From: VFMC01 sp963791635
Lineage (GTDB): Bacteria; Actinomycetota; Acidimicrobiia; Acidimicrobiales; Ilumatobacteraceae
Assembly: GCA_963791635.1 (NCBI GenBank)
Contig: CAWBTC010000005.1
Span: 682,001-746,000, forward strand
Length of the DNA: 64,000 nucleotides
Reading direction: 5' to 3'
Shown here: in pieces, positions 48,863 through 58,393 of the stretch
Layout of the letters: every line of letters begins with the position of its first letter
Position numbering within the stretch: position 1 is the first letter of the stretch
Notes under the pieces: model-generated
Databases searched by the model: none
Told to the model about the DNA's origin: nothing
The model's input: the letters and a program-made list of their open reading frames with translations, nothing else
Program-made: the position numbers and the translations under genes

Positions 48863-49567
48863 TCAGGCGTGTTCGGTGAGGAAGCTCATCGTCTTGGCCC
48901 AGGCGCTCTTGGCCGCGGGTTCGTTCCAGAACATCTCGCTCTCGTGGTTGTCGAACGCATGACCGGCATCTTCGACGTTCAGGAAGAAGCCGTTGCGCCC
49001 GGCGATCGCGGTGCCCACGGCGTCGACGCCATCGTTGGGGATGTACGCGTCGGCGTTGCCGAAGTGGAACAACGTCGGGCAGGTGACCTGGTCGATCATG
49101 CCGAGCATGCTCGGCACTCCCGATCCGTAGTAGCTCACGCAGCACGAGGGCTCACCGGCAGCGGCAACCGCCCATGCCAGCGTGCCACCCAGGCAGAAGC
49201 CCATCACCGCCGGTGTCTTGGCTCCGCCTGCGATTCCGGCGAGCACGCCGAGGGCAGCGGTGCAGTCGGCGACCGCCTGCGGGAAGTCGAGTTGGCCCAC
49301 CTTTTCGATCGAGGCGCCGAGGCCGGCCTCGGTGTGATCGCTCGTCCAGTTCGGAGCGAACCGCCAGAACACGTCGGGAGCACCAACCACGTAGCCGGCT
49401 GCTGCGAGGCGCTCGGCGACTGCGGTGATGTAGGGACCCACGCCGAAGATCTCCTGGATCAGCAGCACCGAGCCGACCGAACGCCGGCCGGTCGGAGGAT
49501 CCCAGACGAAGAGCGACATCGACCCTGCCGACCCCGAGTCGCCGCACGCAACCTGTTCAGTACGCAT
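48863..49567 (-). CDS. dienelactone hydrolase family protein
   Basis: The 234-residue alpha/beta hydrolase has the DLH triad: nucleophile Cys in MGFCLGGTLAW, Asp in HFGNADAYIP, and His in EDAGHAFDN, plus the Glu in LLIQEIFGVGPYI. It is intracellular and hydrolyses lactones or small esters; the natural substrate is unknown. ATG 49567 is preferred to the frame start 49729. It is divergent from queA, with a degenerate tandem repeat in the gap. Confidence 0.93.
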   Translation of the reverse strand: MRTEQVACGDSGSAGSMSLFVWDPPTGRRSVGSVLLIQEIFGVGPYITAVAERLAAAGYVVGAPDVFWRFAPNWTSDHTEAGLGASIEKVGQLDFPQAVADCTAALGVLAGIAGGAKTPAVMGFCLGGTLAWAVAAAGEPSCCVSYYGSGVPSMLGMIDQVTCPTLFHFGNADAYIPNDGVDAVGTAIAGRNGFFLNVEDAGHAFDNHESEMFWNEPAAKSAWAKTMSFLTEHA

Positions 49568-49613
49568 GACGGCATCGTCGCACACCTCACTCGCGCGATC
49601 CGCACGAAGCCGA

Positions 49614-49680
49614 TGCATCCACCCGCCATCCACCCGGCATCCACCCCCGGCATCGACCCGGCATCCAACTGGCATCGTCC
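49614..49680. repeat. degenerate 11-13-bp tandem repeats of GGCATCCACCC
   Basis: About five imperfect units (CATCCACCC, GGCATCCACCC, CCGGCATCGACCC, GGCATCCAACT, GGCATCG) fill the gap between the DLH and queA genes. Confidence 0.7.
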
Positions 49681-49712
49681 GACGACTGACTCGATGCCCG
49701 GGCGACGGACCG

Positions 49713-49718
49713 TAGCCT
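49713..49718 (+). promoter_or_regulatory. -10 hexamer TAGCCT for queA
   Basis: TAGCCT, nine bases (GAGACGACC), ATG 49728; no ribosome binding site. The arrangement copies that of pgsA. Confidence 0.5.
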
Positions 49719-49727
49719 GAGACGACC

Positions 49728-50741
49728 ATGCGACTGCACGACTTCTCCTACGACGTGCCCGAGGAGCTGATCGCACAGACCCCGGTGGAGCCGCGCGACG
49801 CAGCGCGGCTGCTGGTCGATCGGGGCGCTGCGGCACCCGAGCACCGATGTGTGCATGACCTCCCCGACGAGATCCGCGAGGGCGATCTGCTCGTCGTCAA
49901 CGATTCGAAGGTGATCCCTGCCCGGTTGCGGGTGCAACGCGAAACCGGGGGAGCGGCCGAGGTGCTGCTGCTCGAGCCGCTCGATGCCGACCGCCGTCAT
50001 TGGGAAGCGATGATCCGCCCTGCCCGCAAGCTCAAGCCGGGGGAGCGACTGTTCACCGCCTCGGGTGTCGAGTTGGTGGACGTCGGTCCACGGATGGCGG
50101 CCGGCGATACCAGCGAGGTGACGATCCTGGGGGAGGGCGATCCGCTCGGCATCCTGGCGCGCTTCGGTGAGATGCCGCTGCCGCCGTACATCACCACCCG
50201 ATTGGAACGCCAGGACCGGTACCAGACGGTGTACGCCGCCGAACCCGCCTCTGCCGCCGCGCCGACGGCCGGTCTGCACTTCACACCGGAGCTGCTCGCG
50301 CGCATCGAGGCGATGGGTGTGCCGACCGCACGGGTGGAACTGGTGGTGGGTCTCGACACCTTCAAGCCCGTCAGCGAACCCGACCCGCGCCACCACCAGA
50401 TCCACAGCGAGCGCTACCGAGTGCCGGTCGACGTCCTCGAGCGGTGCCGTGAAGCCACCCGCGTGATCGCCGTCGGCACCACCAGCGTGCGTGCCCTGGA
50501 GACAGCGGCGACCACCGGTGTGCTCGAGGGCCGCAGCCGGCTGTTCATCCACCGGCCATACGAGTGGCAGCTGGTGGATCTGATGATGACCAACTTCCAC
50601 ATGCCGCACACGACGCTGCTGATGATGATCGACGCGTTCGTGGGCGATCGATGGAAACGCCTGTACGAGACTGCCGTGGCGGAGCGCTATCGCCTGTTCA
50701 GCTTCGGCGATGCAATGCTGCTCAACCGCCATCTGACCTGA
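49728..50741 (+). CDS. queA: S-adenosylmethionine:tRNA ribosyltransferase-isomerase
   Basis: The 337-residue protein starts MRLHDFSYDVPEELIAQTPVEPRDAARLL and has NDSKVIPARL, GEMPLPPYI, QTVYA...GSAAAPTAGLHFT-like (SAAAPTAGLHFTPELL) and FHMPHTTLLMMIDAFVG. It adds the epoxycyclopentane ring to preQ1 in tRNA, the penultimate step of queuosine synthesis. tgt follows 21 bp downstream. Most actinobacteria lack this pathway, but the order ruvB-queA-tgt-yajC-secDF is widespread outside the phylum, so this is likely ancestral. Confidence 0.97.
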   Translation: MRLHDFSYDVPEELIAQTPVEPRDAARLLVDRGAAAPEHRCVHDLPDEIREGDLLVVNDSKVIPARLRVQRETGGAAEVLLLEPLDADRRHWEAMIRPARKLKPGERLFTASGVELVDVGPRMAAGDTSEVTILGEGDPLGILARFGEMPLPPYITTRLERQDRYQTVYAAEPASAAAPTAGLHFTPELLARIEAMGVPTARVELVVGLDTFKPVSEPDPRHHQIHSERYRVPVDVLERCREATRVIAVGTTSVRALETAATTGVLEGRSRLFIHRPYEWQLVDLMMTNFHMPHTTLLMMIDAFVGDRWKRLYETAVAERYRLFSFGDAMLLNRHLT

Positions 50742-50762
50742 CCCGAGACCCGAGCCGAGCCC

Positions 50763-51860
50763 ATGCACCCTGTTTCCGTGACGATCGACCACCTCGACGG
50801 CGCGGCGCGCGCGACCACGGCACACACCGCCCGTGGCTCGTACACCACGCCGTGCTTCATGCCGGTGGGCACCCGAGGAGCGATCAAGTACCTGAGCGCC
50901 GCCGACTACGAGCGCCTCGGCGCCCAGATCGTGCTCGGCAACACGTATCACCTCATGCTTCGTCCGGGAGCCGAGACGGTTGCCTCGCTCGGCGGCCTCG
51001 GCACGTTCGCCGGTTGGAAGGGGCTGACGCTCACCGACAGCGGTGGATTCCAGGTGTTCTCGCTCGACCCGAAGGTGGACGACGACGGCGTGACGTTCAA
51101 GAGCACGTACGACGGTTCGAAGCACCGGTTCACGCCGGAAGTGGCGATCCACACGCAGGAGCTGCTCGGCGCGGACATCCAGATGGTGCTCGATGTGTGC
51201 CCGCCGCTGCCGTCGCCGCCCGAGGTGATCCGCCTCGCCCTCGAGCGCACGAGTGCGTGGGCGGCTCGAGCAAAGGCGGCCCACCAGCGCACCGATCAGG
51301 CGCTGTTCGGCATCGTGCAGGGAGGGGTCACCGAGTCGATGCGTGCCGAGAGCGCACAGCGCACGGCCGAGATCGACTTCGACGGCTACGGCATCGGTGG
51401 CCTGAGTGTGGGCGAGACACGGGCCGAGATGCTGCCCGCGCTGGCCGCCGCGCTCGCCCACCTGCCCGCCGATCGCCCCCGTTATCTGATGGGTGTGGGC
51501 GATCCGGCCAGCATGGTGGAAGCCGTCGGGCTGGGCGTCGACCAGTTCGACTGCGTGATGCAGACCCGCATCGGACGCCACGGCACCGCACTGACGGGCG
51601 AGGGCAAGCTCCACATCAAGAACGCCAAGCACGCCCTGGCCGACGAACCGATGGACGCCGGGTGCAGTTGTGACGTGTGCGCCCGGCATTCCAGGGGATA
51701 CATCCGCCACCTGTTCCAAGTGGGCGAACCCACGGCATCGCGTCTCGTCAGCATCCACAACATCAGCTGGACCCTCCAGCTGATGCAGCGGATGCGGGCC
51801 GCGATCGCCCTCGGCACCTTCGAACAGCTCCGATCCGAGGTGCTCGCCACCTGGGGATGA
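50763..51860 (+). CDS. tgt: tRNA-guanine transglycosylase
   Basis: The 365-residue TIM barrel has MPVGTRGAIKYL, LTDSGGFQVFSL, the catalytic Asp in the QFDCVMQTRIGRHG block, GIGGLSVGE for substrate binding, and the zinc site CSCDVCARHSRGYIRHL with a late His in SIHN. It exchanges G34 for preQ1 in GUN-anticodon tRNAs. The block QTRIGRHGTALTG departs from the usual PTRNARNG, but other residues are kept. It follows queA and precedes yajC with a 135-bp gap holding a TAGAAT hexamer at 51927-51932. Confidence 0.95.
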   Translation: MHPVSVTIDHLDGAARATTAHTARGSYTTPCFMPVGTRGAIKYLSAADYERLGAQIVLGNTYHLMLRPGAETVASLGGLGTFAGWKGLTLTDSGGFQVFSLDPKVDDDGVTFKSTYDGSKHRFTPEVAIHTQELLGADIQMVLDVCPPLPSPPEVIRLALERTSAWAARAKAAHQRTDQALFGIVQGGVTESMRAESAQRTAEIDFDGYGIGGLSVGETRAEMLPALAAALAHLPADRPRYLMGVGDPASMVEAVGLGVDQFDCVMQTRIGRHGTALTGEGKLHIKNAKHALADEPMDAGCSCDVCARHSRGYIRHLFQVGEPTASRLVSIHNISWTLQLMQRMRAAIALGTFEQLRSEVLATWG

Positions 51861-51995
51861 TCGTGCGGCCACGTCTGATCCAGCGGTGATCCGGGGAGTG
51901 CACAGCCGCAACAGAGCGTGAATCGCTAGAATCGCCCGCTGGTCGGTATCGGTACCGCCGCGCCCGCACGGCGCGCCATCCAACAGTGGGACATC

Positions 51996-52412
51996 ATGCA
52001 CCTCCTCTCCATCTTCGCCACTGACGGCGACTCGTCCAGCTCGGGCGGCGCCGCAATCATCCAGTTGGGCATCTTCTTGCTCATCCCGGTGGCGATGTAC
52101 TTCCTCCTCATCCGTCCCCAGCGTCGGCGCCAGCGTGAGCAGGCCGCGATGCAGTCGGCGATCGGCGTCGGGGACGAGGTCATGACGACCTCCGGCCTCT
52201 ATGGCTTCATCACCGGCTTCGACGGCGACATCGTGTGGCTCGAGGTCGACGACAACATCCAGATCCGAGTTGCTCGCGCAGCGGTGCAACGCAAGGTCGA
52301 CACCACCGCAGGTGAAACCGCGGTGCCGTCGGATGACGGTTCGGGCAAGGGCTCCAAGATCGAGCCCGGCACCCACGCAGCCGACATCGCGGACGACTCG
52401 ACCGAACGCTGA
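51996..52412 (+). CDS. yajC: preprotein translocase subunit YajC
   Basis: The 138-residue protein has one membrane helix (IIQLGIFLLIPVAMYFLLIRPQ) followed by the YajC domain: RPQRRRQREQAAMQSAIGVGDEVMTTSGLYGFI. YajC associates with SecDF at the translocon. The acidic tail after residue 105 is variable. The stop overlaps the secD start (TGATG), so these are translationally coupled. A TAGAAT at 51927-51932, 63 bases upstream, may be the operon promoter. Confidence 0.95.
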   Translation: MHLLSIFATDGDSSSSGGAAIIQLGIFLLIPVAMYFLLIRPQRRRQREQAAMQSAIGVGDEVMTTSGLYGFITGFDGDIVWLEVDDNIQIRVARAAVQRKVDTTAGETAVPSDDGSGKGSKIEPGTHAADIADDSTER

Positions 52413-54105
52413 TGCGTCGCAAGCTCATCATCACGCTGACCAGCATCCTGGTCGTTGCGTTCGGCGGGCTGCTGGCCACACTCGTCGCCGGCAACGAGCC
52501 AGCCCTGGGACTCGACCTCCAGGGCGGCATCTCCGTCACCCAGCAACCGATCGGCGAGTTCGAGCCGGAGACCCTCGACCTGGCGGTCGAGCGCATCCGT
52601 GACCGCATCGACGGCCTTGGTGTCGCCGAGCCGGAGATCATCCGCCAGGGTGACGCGATCGTCGTCAACCTCCCCGGAGTGAAGAACCAACAGGAGGCCA
52701 TCGACCTCGTGCAGGTCACCGGCCAGGTGTACCTCCGCCCGGTTCAGGGCTGTGTCGGCGAGGGCGTCGAGACCACCGGCTCCACGGTGCCGACCAGTTC
52801 CGATGCCACCGGCACCACCGCTACCCCCACCGACACCTCGTCGGCCGGCACGGTCGGCTCGACGGCCGACAGCGTCACCGACACCACGGCCGCGCCGGGC
52901 CCGAGCCGTCGCGTGAGCAGCACGCCCACGACGGAGGTCGGCACAGAGACCACCGATGCCGGGACGGCGACGACCACAGCCGACACGAGGCCGACACGGC
53001 CGACACGACGGCCGACACGACGGCCGATACGACAGCCGACACCACAGGCACATCGATCGCCCCGATCGACGCACCGCTCACCACGGCGGTCGCGCAGAGC
53101 GACCCCACCCAACAGCAACTGCTGCCGTTGAAGGGTGGTGGCCAGTGTCTCGTCGGCGCCGCCGGTGGCACCGGTGAGGTGTTCAACAACGACGCATCGG
53201 CACAGATCATCCAAGGCGGCTGGGGCGTCACGGTCGGCCTGCGCGGCGGCGCCGATGGTGAAGACGTGTGGAACGCCATCGCAAGGGAGTGCTTCAACGG
53301 CGGCACTGCCTGCCCCAGCCGTCGACTTGCGATCGAGCTCGACGGCGAGATCATCTCTGCGCCGTCGGTGAACGTCCCCGAGTTCAACACCAGCGTCGAG
53401 ATCAGCGGGTCGTTCACCGAGGACGAGGCCCGCGACCTGGCCAGTGTGCTGAAGAGCGGTTCGCTCGGAGTGAGCATGGAGACCGTCTCGGTGCAGAACG
53501 TGTCGCCGACGCTCGGCAAGGACTCGCTGCGGGCAGCGATCGTTTCCGGCATCATCGGTGTCGCGCTCGTGCTGCTCCTGCTCGTCTTCTACTACCGCAG
53601 TCTCGGCCTCGTCGTCGTGGCCGGCATCAGCGTGTCGGCGGCATTGCTGTACTCGATCATCTCGCTGCTGTCGCGGACACAAGGCCTCGCGCTCTCGCTC
53701 GCCGGTGTCGCCGGTGTCATCGTCTCGGTCGGTGTCACCGTCGACTCCTACGTGGTGTTCTTCGAACGACTGAAAGATGAGGTGCGCAGCGGTCGCACGC
53801 TGCGCAACAGCGCCCAGCGAGGCTTCACCGGAGCATGGCGGACCATCCTGATCGCTGACATCGTGTCGCTCATCGGTGCGTTCACCCTGTGGTGGCTCAC
53901 GGTGGGTTCGGTCCGCAACTTCGCGTTCTTCCTCGGCCTGTCGACCTTGATCGACCTGGTCGTGTCCTACTACTTCACCCGACCGGCAGTGCTGCTGCTG
54001 GCCCGGACCGACTGGATGGGACGCCGTGGCGTGATGGGCATCAAGCCTGCGACGACGCCGATGACCGGCATCGCATCGGCACCTGCCGCAGGGAGCGCAT
54101 CATGA
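52412..54105 (+). CDS. secD: protein translocase subunit SecD, frameshifted near 52988
   Basis: The first frame has a membrane helix (LIITLTSILVVAFGGLLATL), the GLDLQGGISV motif and the first periplasmic subdomain, then an (ADTT)-type repeat linker. At about 52988 one base (C of ACGACGG) appears to be lost within the GCCGACACG repeats and reading moves to the frame that contains GEIISAPSVN, SGSFTEDEARDLASVLKSG, and the five-helix membrane domain (VALVLLLLVFYYRSLGLVVV, VGVTVDSYVVFFERLKDE, FTGAWRTILIADIVSL). Corrected length is about 564 residues. SecD is essential or nearly so, hence the break is probably an assembly slip in repeats. Confidence 0.93.
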
Positions 54106-55310
54106 GCGACATCATCACCGAGCGCGCCGCTGACGCCGCCGATGCCGGCGGCGACGCCGCAATCACCCACGTGCGTCGCGGCCTGTGGGGTCGCCTCTAC
54201 CACGGTGAGACCGCGATCGACTTCTATGGTCGCCGCAAGTGGGGACTGATCATCTCGGCGATCCTCATCGTCGTCACGATCGGGTCGCTGTTCACTCGCG
54301 AGCTCAACCTCGGAATCGACTTCGAGGGTGGCGTCGCCTGGGAAGTGCCTGCGGCACAGGTCACCGAGGATCAGGTGCGTACGGTGCTGGAGAACAACGC
54401 CATCCCCACCGATGGCGCCAAGATCCAGACCCTCACCTCCGACAGTGGAACCCGGCTGCGGGTCCAGGTCGGCGACCAGAGCCCGGCGGTGGTGCAACAG
54501 GTGCAGCAGGCCCTCGCCGATGCGGCAGCAGTCGACATCAGCGAGGTCTCGTCCACCTCGGTCAGCTCCTCCTGGGGCCGGAGCATCACCGAGAAGGCGA
54601 TCCGCGCCCTGATCATCTTCCTGGTTCTCGTCGCACTGTTCATCAGCTGGCGGTTCGAGTGGCGGATGGCGCTCGCCGCGATCCTGGCGATGGTGCACGA
54701 CGTGTTGATCAGCGTCGGCGTGTACTCGCTGTTCGGGTTCGAGGTCACCCCGGCCACCGTCGTCGCGTTCCTCACGATCCTCGGCTTCTCGCTCTACGAC
54801 ACGATCGTGGTGTTCGACAAGGTGAACGACAACACCGAGCGCTACGCCGGTGCCCGGGCGCCCTACGCGGACACGATGAACGTGTCGATGAACCAGGTGC
54901 TCATGCGCTCGATCAACACGAGCCTTGCGGCCGTGCTCCCGGTGCTGTCGCTGCTCGTCGTCGGCTCGGGGTTCATGGGTGCCGTGGCCTTGCGCGAGTT
55001 CGCCCTCGCCCTGCTCGTCGGCCTGCTCACGGGCTCGTACTCGTCGATCTTCATCGCGTCGCCGATCCTCACGCTGTTCAAGGAGAACGAGCCGCGGTAC
55101 AAGAACATGAAGGCACAGCACGCCACCGGCATGGAGCTGGAACGACTCGTGCTGGGCGGTTCGCCGGAGGGTCATCGTCGTGAAGTCGCGCGTGCGCGCC
55201 GCCATGGCTCGGCCACCGGCGCAGAGGGCGAAGTGATCATCGCGGCCGCCACGACGCCCGAGTCCGTGCTCACCCACCCGCCACGCCCGCGCAAGAAGAA
55301 GCGCCGCTGA
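54102..55310 (+). CDS. secF: protein translocase subunit SecF
   Basis: The 402-residue protein has IDFYGRRKWGLIISAILIVV, LGIDFEGGVAWEV, and the six-helix SecD/SecF membrane domain with LAAILAMVHDVLISVGVY, LGFSLYDTIVVFDKVNDN and NQVLMRSINTSLAAVLPVLS. SecDF uses the proton gradient to help pull secreted proteins through SecYEG. ATG 54102 overlaps the secD stop (ATGA). The C-terminus is a basic tail ending KKKRR on the cytoplasmic side. Confidence 0.97.
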   Translation: MSDIITERAADAADAGGDAAITHVRRGLWGRLYHGETAIDFYGRRKWGLIISAILIVVTIGSLFTRELNLGIDFEGGVAWEVPAAQVTEDQVRTVLENNAIPTDGAKIQTLTSDSGTRLRVQVGDQSPAVVQQVQQALADAAAVDISEVSSTSVSSSWGRSITEKAIRALIIFLVLVALFISWRFEWRMALAAILAMVHDVLISVGVYSLFGFEVTPATVVAFLTILGFSLYDTIVVFDKVNDNTERYAGARAPYADTMNVSMNQVLMRSINTSLAAVLPVLSLLVVGSGFMGAVALREFALALLVGLLTGSYSSIFIASPILTLFKENEPRYKNMKAQHATGMELERLVLGGSPEGHRREVARARRHGSATGAEGEVIIAAATTPESVLTHPPRPRKKKRR

Positions 55311-55326
55311 CCCGGGGCTCGAACGG

Positions 55327-55332
55327 TACCCT
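55327..55332 (+). promoter_or_regulatory. -10 hexamer TACCCT for apt
   Basis: TACCCT is six bases before ATG 55339 in the 28-bp gap after secF; no ribosome binding site. Confidence 0.42.
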
Positions 55333-55338
55333 TGCTCC

Positions 55339-55866
55339 ATGTCGGCCGACAGCCCCTGGCTCACCTCACTCGTTCGCGACATCGCCGACTACCCAACGCC
55401 AGGGGTCACGTTCCGCGACATCACGCCCTTGCTGGGAGATGGGCCGGCGTTCGGTCGATCCATCGACGAGCTCCGCAATCGGTTCGCAGGCACGAAGGTC
55501 GACAGGGTGCTGGGGATGGAGGCCAGAGGTTTCATCATTGCCGCACCGATCGCAATCGCTCTCGGCGCCGGCTTCGTGCCGGTGCGAAAGGCAGGCAAGC
55601 TGCCCTGGGCCGTGGTGCGCGAGGAGTACTCCCTCGAGTACGGCAAGGACAAGCTCGAGATGCACCGCGACGCCATCCACCCGGGTGAGCAGATCCTGGT
55701 GATCGACGACGTGCTCGCCACCGGTGGAACGGCGGCCGCCACCTGCAGGCTCGTGGAAGAGCTCGGCGGCGTGGTGGTCGGGCTCGGGTTCCTGATCGAG
55801 CTCGGTGGACTCGGCGGCCGGAGCCGTCTGGGCGAACGTCACGTCGAGAGCCTCGCCAGGTACTGA
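55339..55866 (+). CDS. apt: adenine phosphoribosyltransferase
   Basis: The 175-residue protein has FRDITPLLGDG, LGMEARGFIIAAPIA, VPVRKAGKLPW, SLEYGKDKLEMHRDAI and the PRPP-binding loop VLVIDDVLATGGTAAA. It salvages adenine to AMP. The start has no ribosome binding site but follows a -10 hexamer by six bases. It ends seven bases before the rel start at 55874 and is in the order secF-apt-rel known from many bacteria. Confidence 0.97.
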   Translation: MSADSPWLTSLVRDIADYPTPGVTFRDITPLLGDGPAFGRSIDELRNRFAGTKVDRVLGMEARGFIIAAPIAIALGAGFVPVRKAGKLPWAVVREEYSLEYGKDKLEMHRDAIHPGEQILVIDDVLATGGTAAATCRLVEELGGVVVGLGFLIELGGLGGRSRLGERHVESLARY

Positions 55867-55873
55867 TCACGCA

Positions 55874-58089
55874 ATGGCAACGGTCGACCGCGTCCTTCCC
55901 TGGCGGCGGCACCAGCACGCCACCGCAGAGGAGCTGACACCGCTTCTCACCGCGTACCGCAAGCGGCGGCCGAAGGCGTCGGTCACGATGATCAACCGCG
56001 CCTACGAGATGGCGTGCGAGGCGCATCGGCACCAACTGAGGTCGAGCGGCGAGAGCTACATCAACCACCCACTCGCTGTCGCTCGCATCGTGGCCGACAT
56101 CGGTCTCGACGACATCAGCCTCGCGGCTGCGCTGCTGCACGACGCAGTGGAGGACACCGAGATCAGCATCGGTGACGTCGAGGCAGCGTTCGGTGCCGAG
56201 GTGGCGGCGATCGTCGATGGCGTCACCAAGCTCGAACGTCTCCAGTTCGACTCCAAGGAAGCCCAGCAGGCCGCCACGATGCGCAAGATGCTCGTGGCGA
56301 TGGCCAAGGACCTGCGGGTGTTGATCATCAAGCTCGCCGACCGCTTGCACAACATGCGCACGATCGCCGCGATGCCGAGCGAGAAGCAACGCCGCATCGC
56401 GCAGGAGACCCTTGACATCTATGCCCCGTTGGCGCACCGCCTCGGCATCCAAGAGCTGCGTCAACAGCTGGAGGACCTTGCGTTCGCTTCGTTGTACCCG
56501 AAGCGCTACGCCGAGCTCGACTACCTCGTGGGCACGCGTACGCCCGAGCGCGAGGTGTACCTCGCAAAGGCGATCGCCGAGGTGCGTGGCCGTCTGAGCG
56601 AGGTGGGTGTCGAGGCCGATGTCACCGGTCGCGGCAAGCACCTCTGGAGCATCTACGAAAAGATGGTCCAGAAGGGCAAGGAGTTCGACGACATCTTCGA
56701 CCTCGTCGCCGTTCGAGTCATCGTCGATTCGGTGAAGGACTGCTACGCGGCGCTCGGGTCGATCCACGGCCGGTACAAGCCGGTGGTGGGTCGGTTCAAG
56801 GACTACATCGCGATGCCGAAGTTCAACCTCTACCAGAGCTTGCACACGACGGTGATCGGGCCCGGCGGCAAGGTGATCGAGGTGCAGATCCGCACCCGCG
56901 AGATGCATCAGCGCGCCGAATGGGGCGTCGCCTCGCACTGGGCGTACAAGGACGAGTCGGCCACGAACGACATCGACTGGCTCAACCGGATCATCGATTG
57001 GCAAGCAGACATCAGCGACCCGGCTGCCTTCATGGAGAACCTGAAGACCGACCTCGAGCAGGACGAGGTGTTCGTCTTCACCCCAAAGGGTCGGGTGATC
57101 TCGCTGCCGATCGGTGCGACGTGTGTCGACTTCGCCTATGCGGTGCACACCGAGGTCGGCCACGCGTGCATCGGCTCCAAGGTCAACGGCCGGTTGGTCT
57201 CGCTCGACCACAAGCTGCGAAGCGGCGACACGTGCGAGATCTTCACGTCGAAGTTGGAATCGGCTTCGCCATCACGTGACTGGCTGCAGTTCACGGTCTC
57301 GCCGCGTGCTCGCAACAAGATCCGCCAGTGGGTCTCCCGGGAGCGCCGCGTCGACATGATCGAGGCGGGTCGTGACGAGCTGACCAAGGAGTTCCGTCGC
57401 GAAGGCCTCCCGCTGCAGCGGGTGTGGAAGAGCGAGGCGATGGTGGCCGAGGTGGAAGATGCCGGTTACGGCGACCTCGATGGCCTGCTCGCCGCCGTTG
57501 GCGAGAACCATGTGTCAGCGCACGGGTTCGCCCAGAAGATCGCAAAGTCGTATCGCAGCGGCGATGAAGATCAGGTGTCGTCGAGCGTGCTCAACATGCG
57601 CGCGCGAACCGTCGCCCGCGGCGCAGCCCGGGTGTGCATGTCGAGGGCCTCGACGACGTCCTCATTCGTCTGTCCAAGTGCTGCACCCCGGTGCCCGGTG
57701 ACGAGATCATCGGCTTCGTCACGCGTGGCCGCGGCGTCAGCGTGCATCGAGCCGATTGCGCCAATGCCGAGAGCCTGATGAGCGAGCAGGCGGCGCGCCT
57801 GATCGAGGTCGAGTGGGACGGCGACCAGAGCAACACCCTGTTCCGCGCCGGCGTGGAAGTGATCGCGTTCGACCGCTCGAAGCTGCTGCGCGACGTGGCC
57901 AACTCGTTGAGCGAGCAGCACGTGAACATCGTGGCGTGCTCGACCCACACCGGCACCGACCGGGTGGCCAGGATGCGCTTCGAGTTCGAGATGGCCGACC
58001 CCTCGCACCTCGAGAGCGTCCTGCGCACGATCAAGACCATCGATGCCGTCTACGACGCCTACCGTCTGGTGCCCGGCAAGGTCGACTGA
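55874..58089 (+). CDS. rel: bifunctional (p)ppGpp synthetase/hydrolase Rel, frameshifted near 57600
   Basis: From ATG 55874 the frame encodes a hydrolase HD domain (AALLHDAVEDTEISI), a synthetase domain (GRYKPVVGRFKDYIAMPKFN with RFKD of the bifunctional class, NLYQSLHTTVIGPGG) and TGS (DEVFVFTPKGRVISLPIGAT). In the GCGCGCG run at 57599-57604 the reading changes frame and continues with the ribosome-binding RIS/zinc-finger part (LIRLSKCCTPVPGDEIIGFVTRGRG) and an ACT domain to 58089. One missing base or two extra bases explains this. Corrected length is about 738 residues. If real, the truncation would leave the enzyme without ribosome control; an assembly error is more likely. Confidence 0.94.
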
Positions 58090-58393
58090 GCCGGACGCGG
58101 GCCGGCATCGAGTCTCGCCACCGACCCCGCCGTGCGAGCCGCCTACCTGGGCGAGTGAGCCACCTACCTGGGCGAGTGAACCGCCGCAGTGCGCATTGCC
58201 GTCCAGGCCTGGCGGGCCAGCCGCGACGCCTGAGCGATAGCCTCGGCGCATCGCCGCCGATGGCCTCCCTCAGCTCGACGAGCCCGACGACCAGCCCGCC
58301 TCGCCGCCGAACGGCGCAGCTGCTGCTCGCGCCGACAGCCTGCTCCGCCTGCTCACCGCCCTGCCCGGCCGTCGTGACGAGGCGCTCGCCATC
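58090..58393. other. 304-bp gap after rel with a 21-bp tandem repeat
   Basis: Around 58134-58183 the unit GAGTGAGCCACCTACCTGGGC is present twice with small changes. From about 58220 the frame of the next gene is open without an accepted start codon. No other feature is seen. Confidence 0.5.

Noticed and set aside
49587..52376. 929-codon minus-strand frame across queA, tgt and yajC
   Set aside because: It lies opposite three clearly conserved genes and has no recognisable domain; it is a composition artefact.
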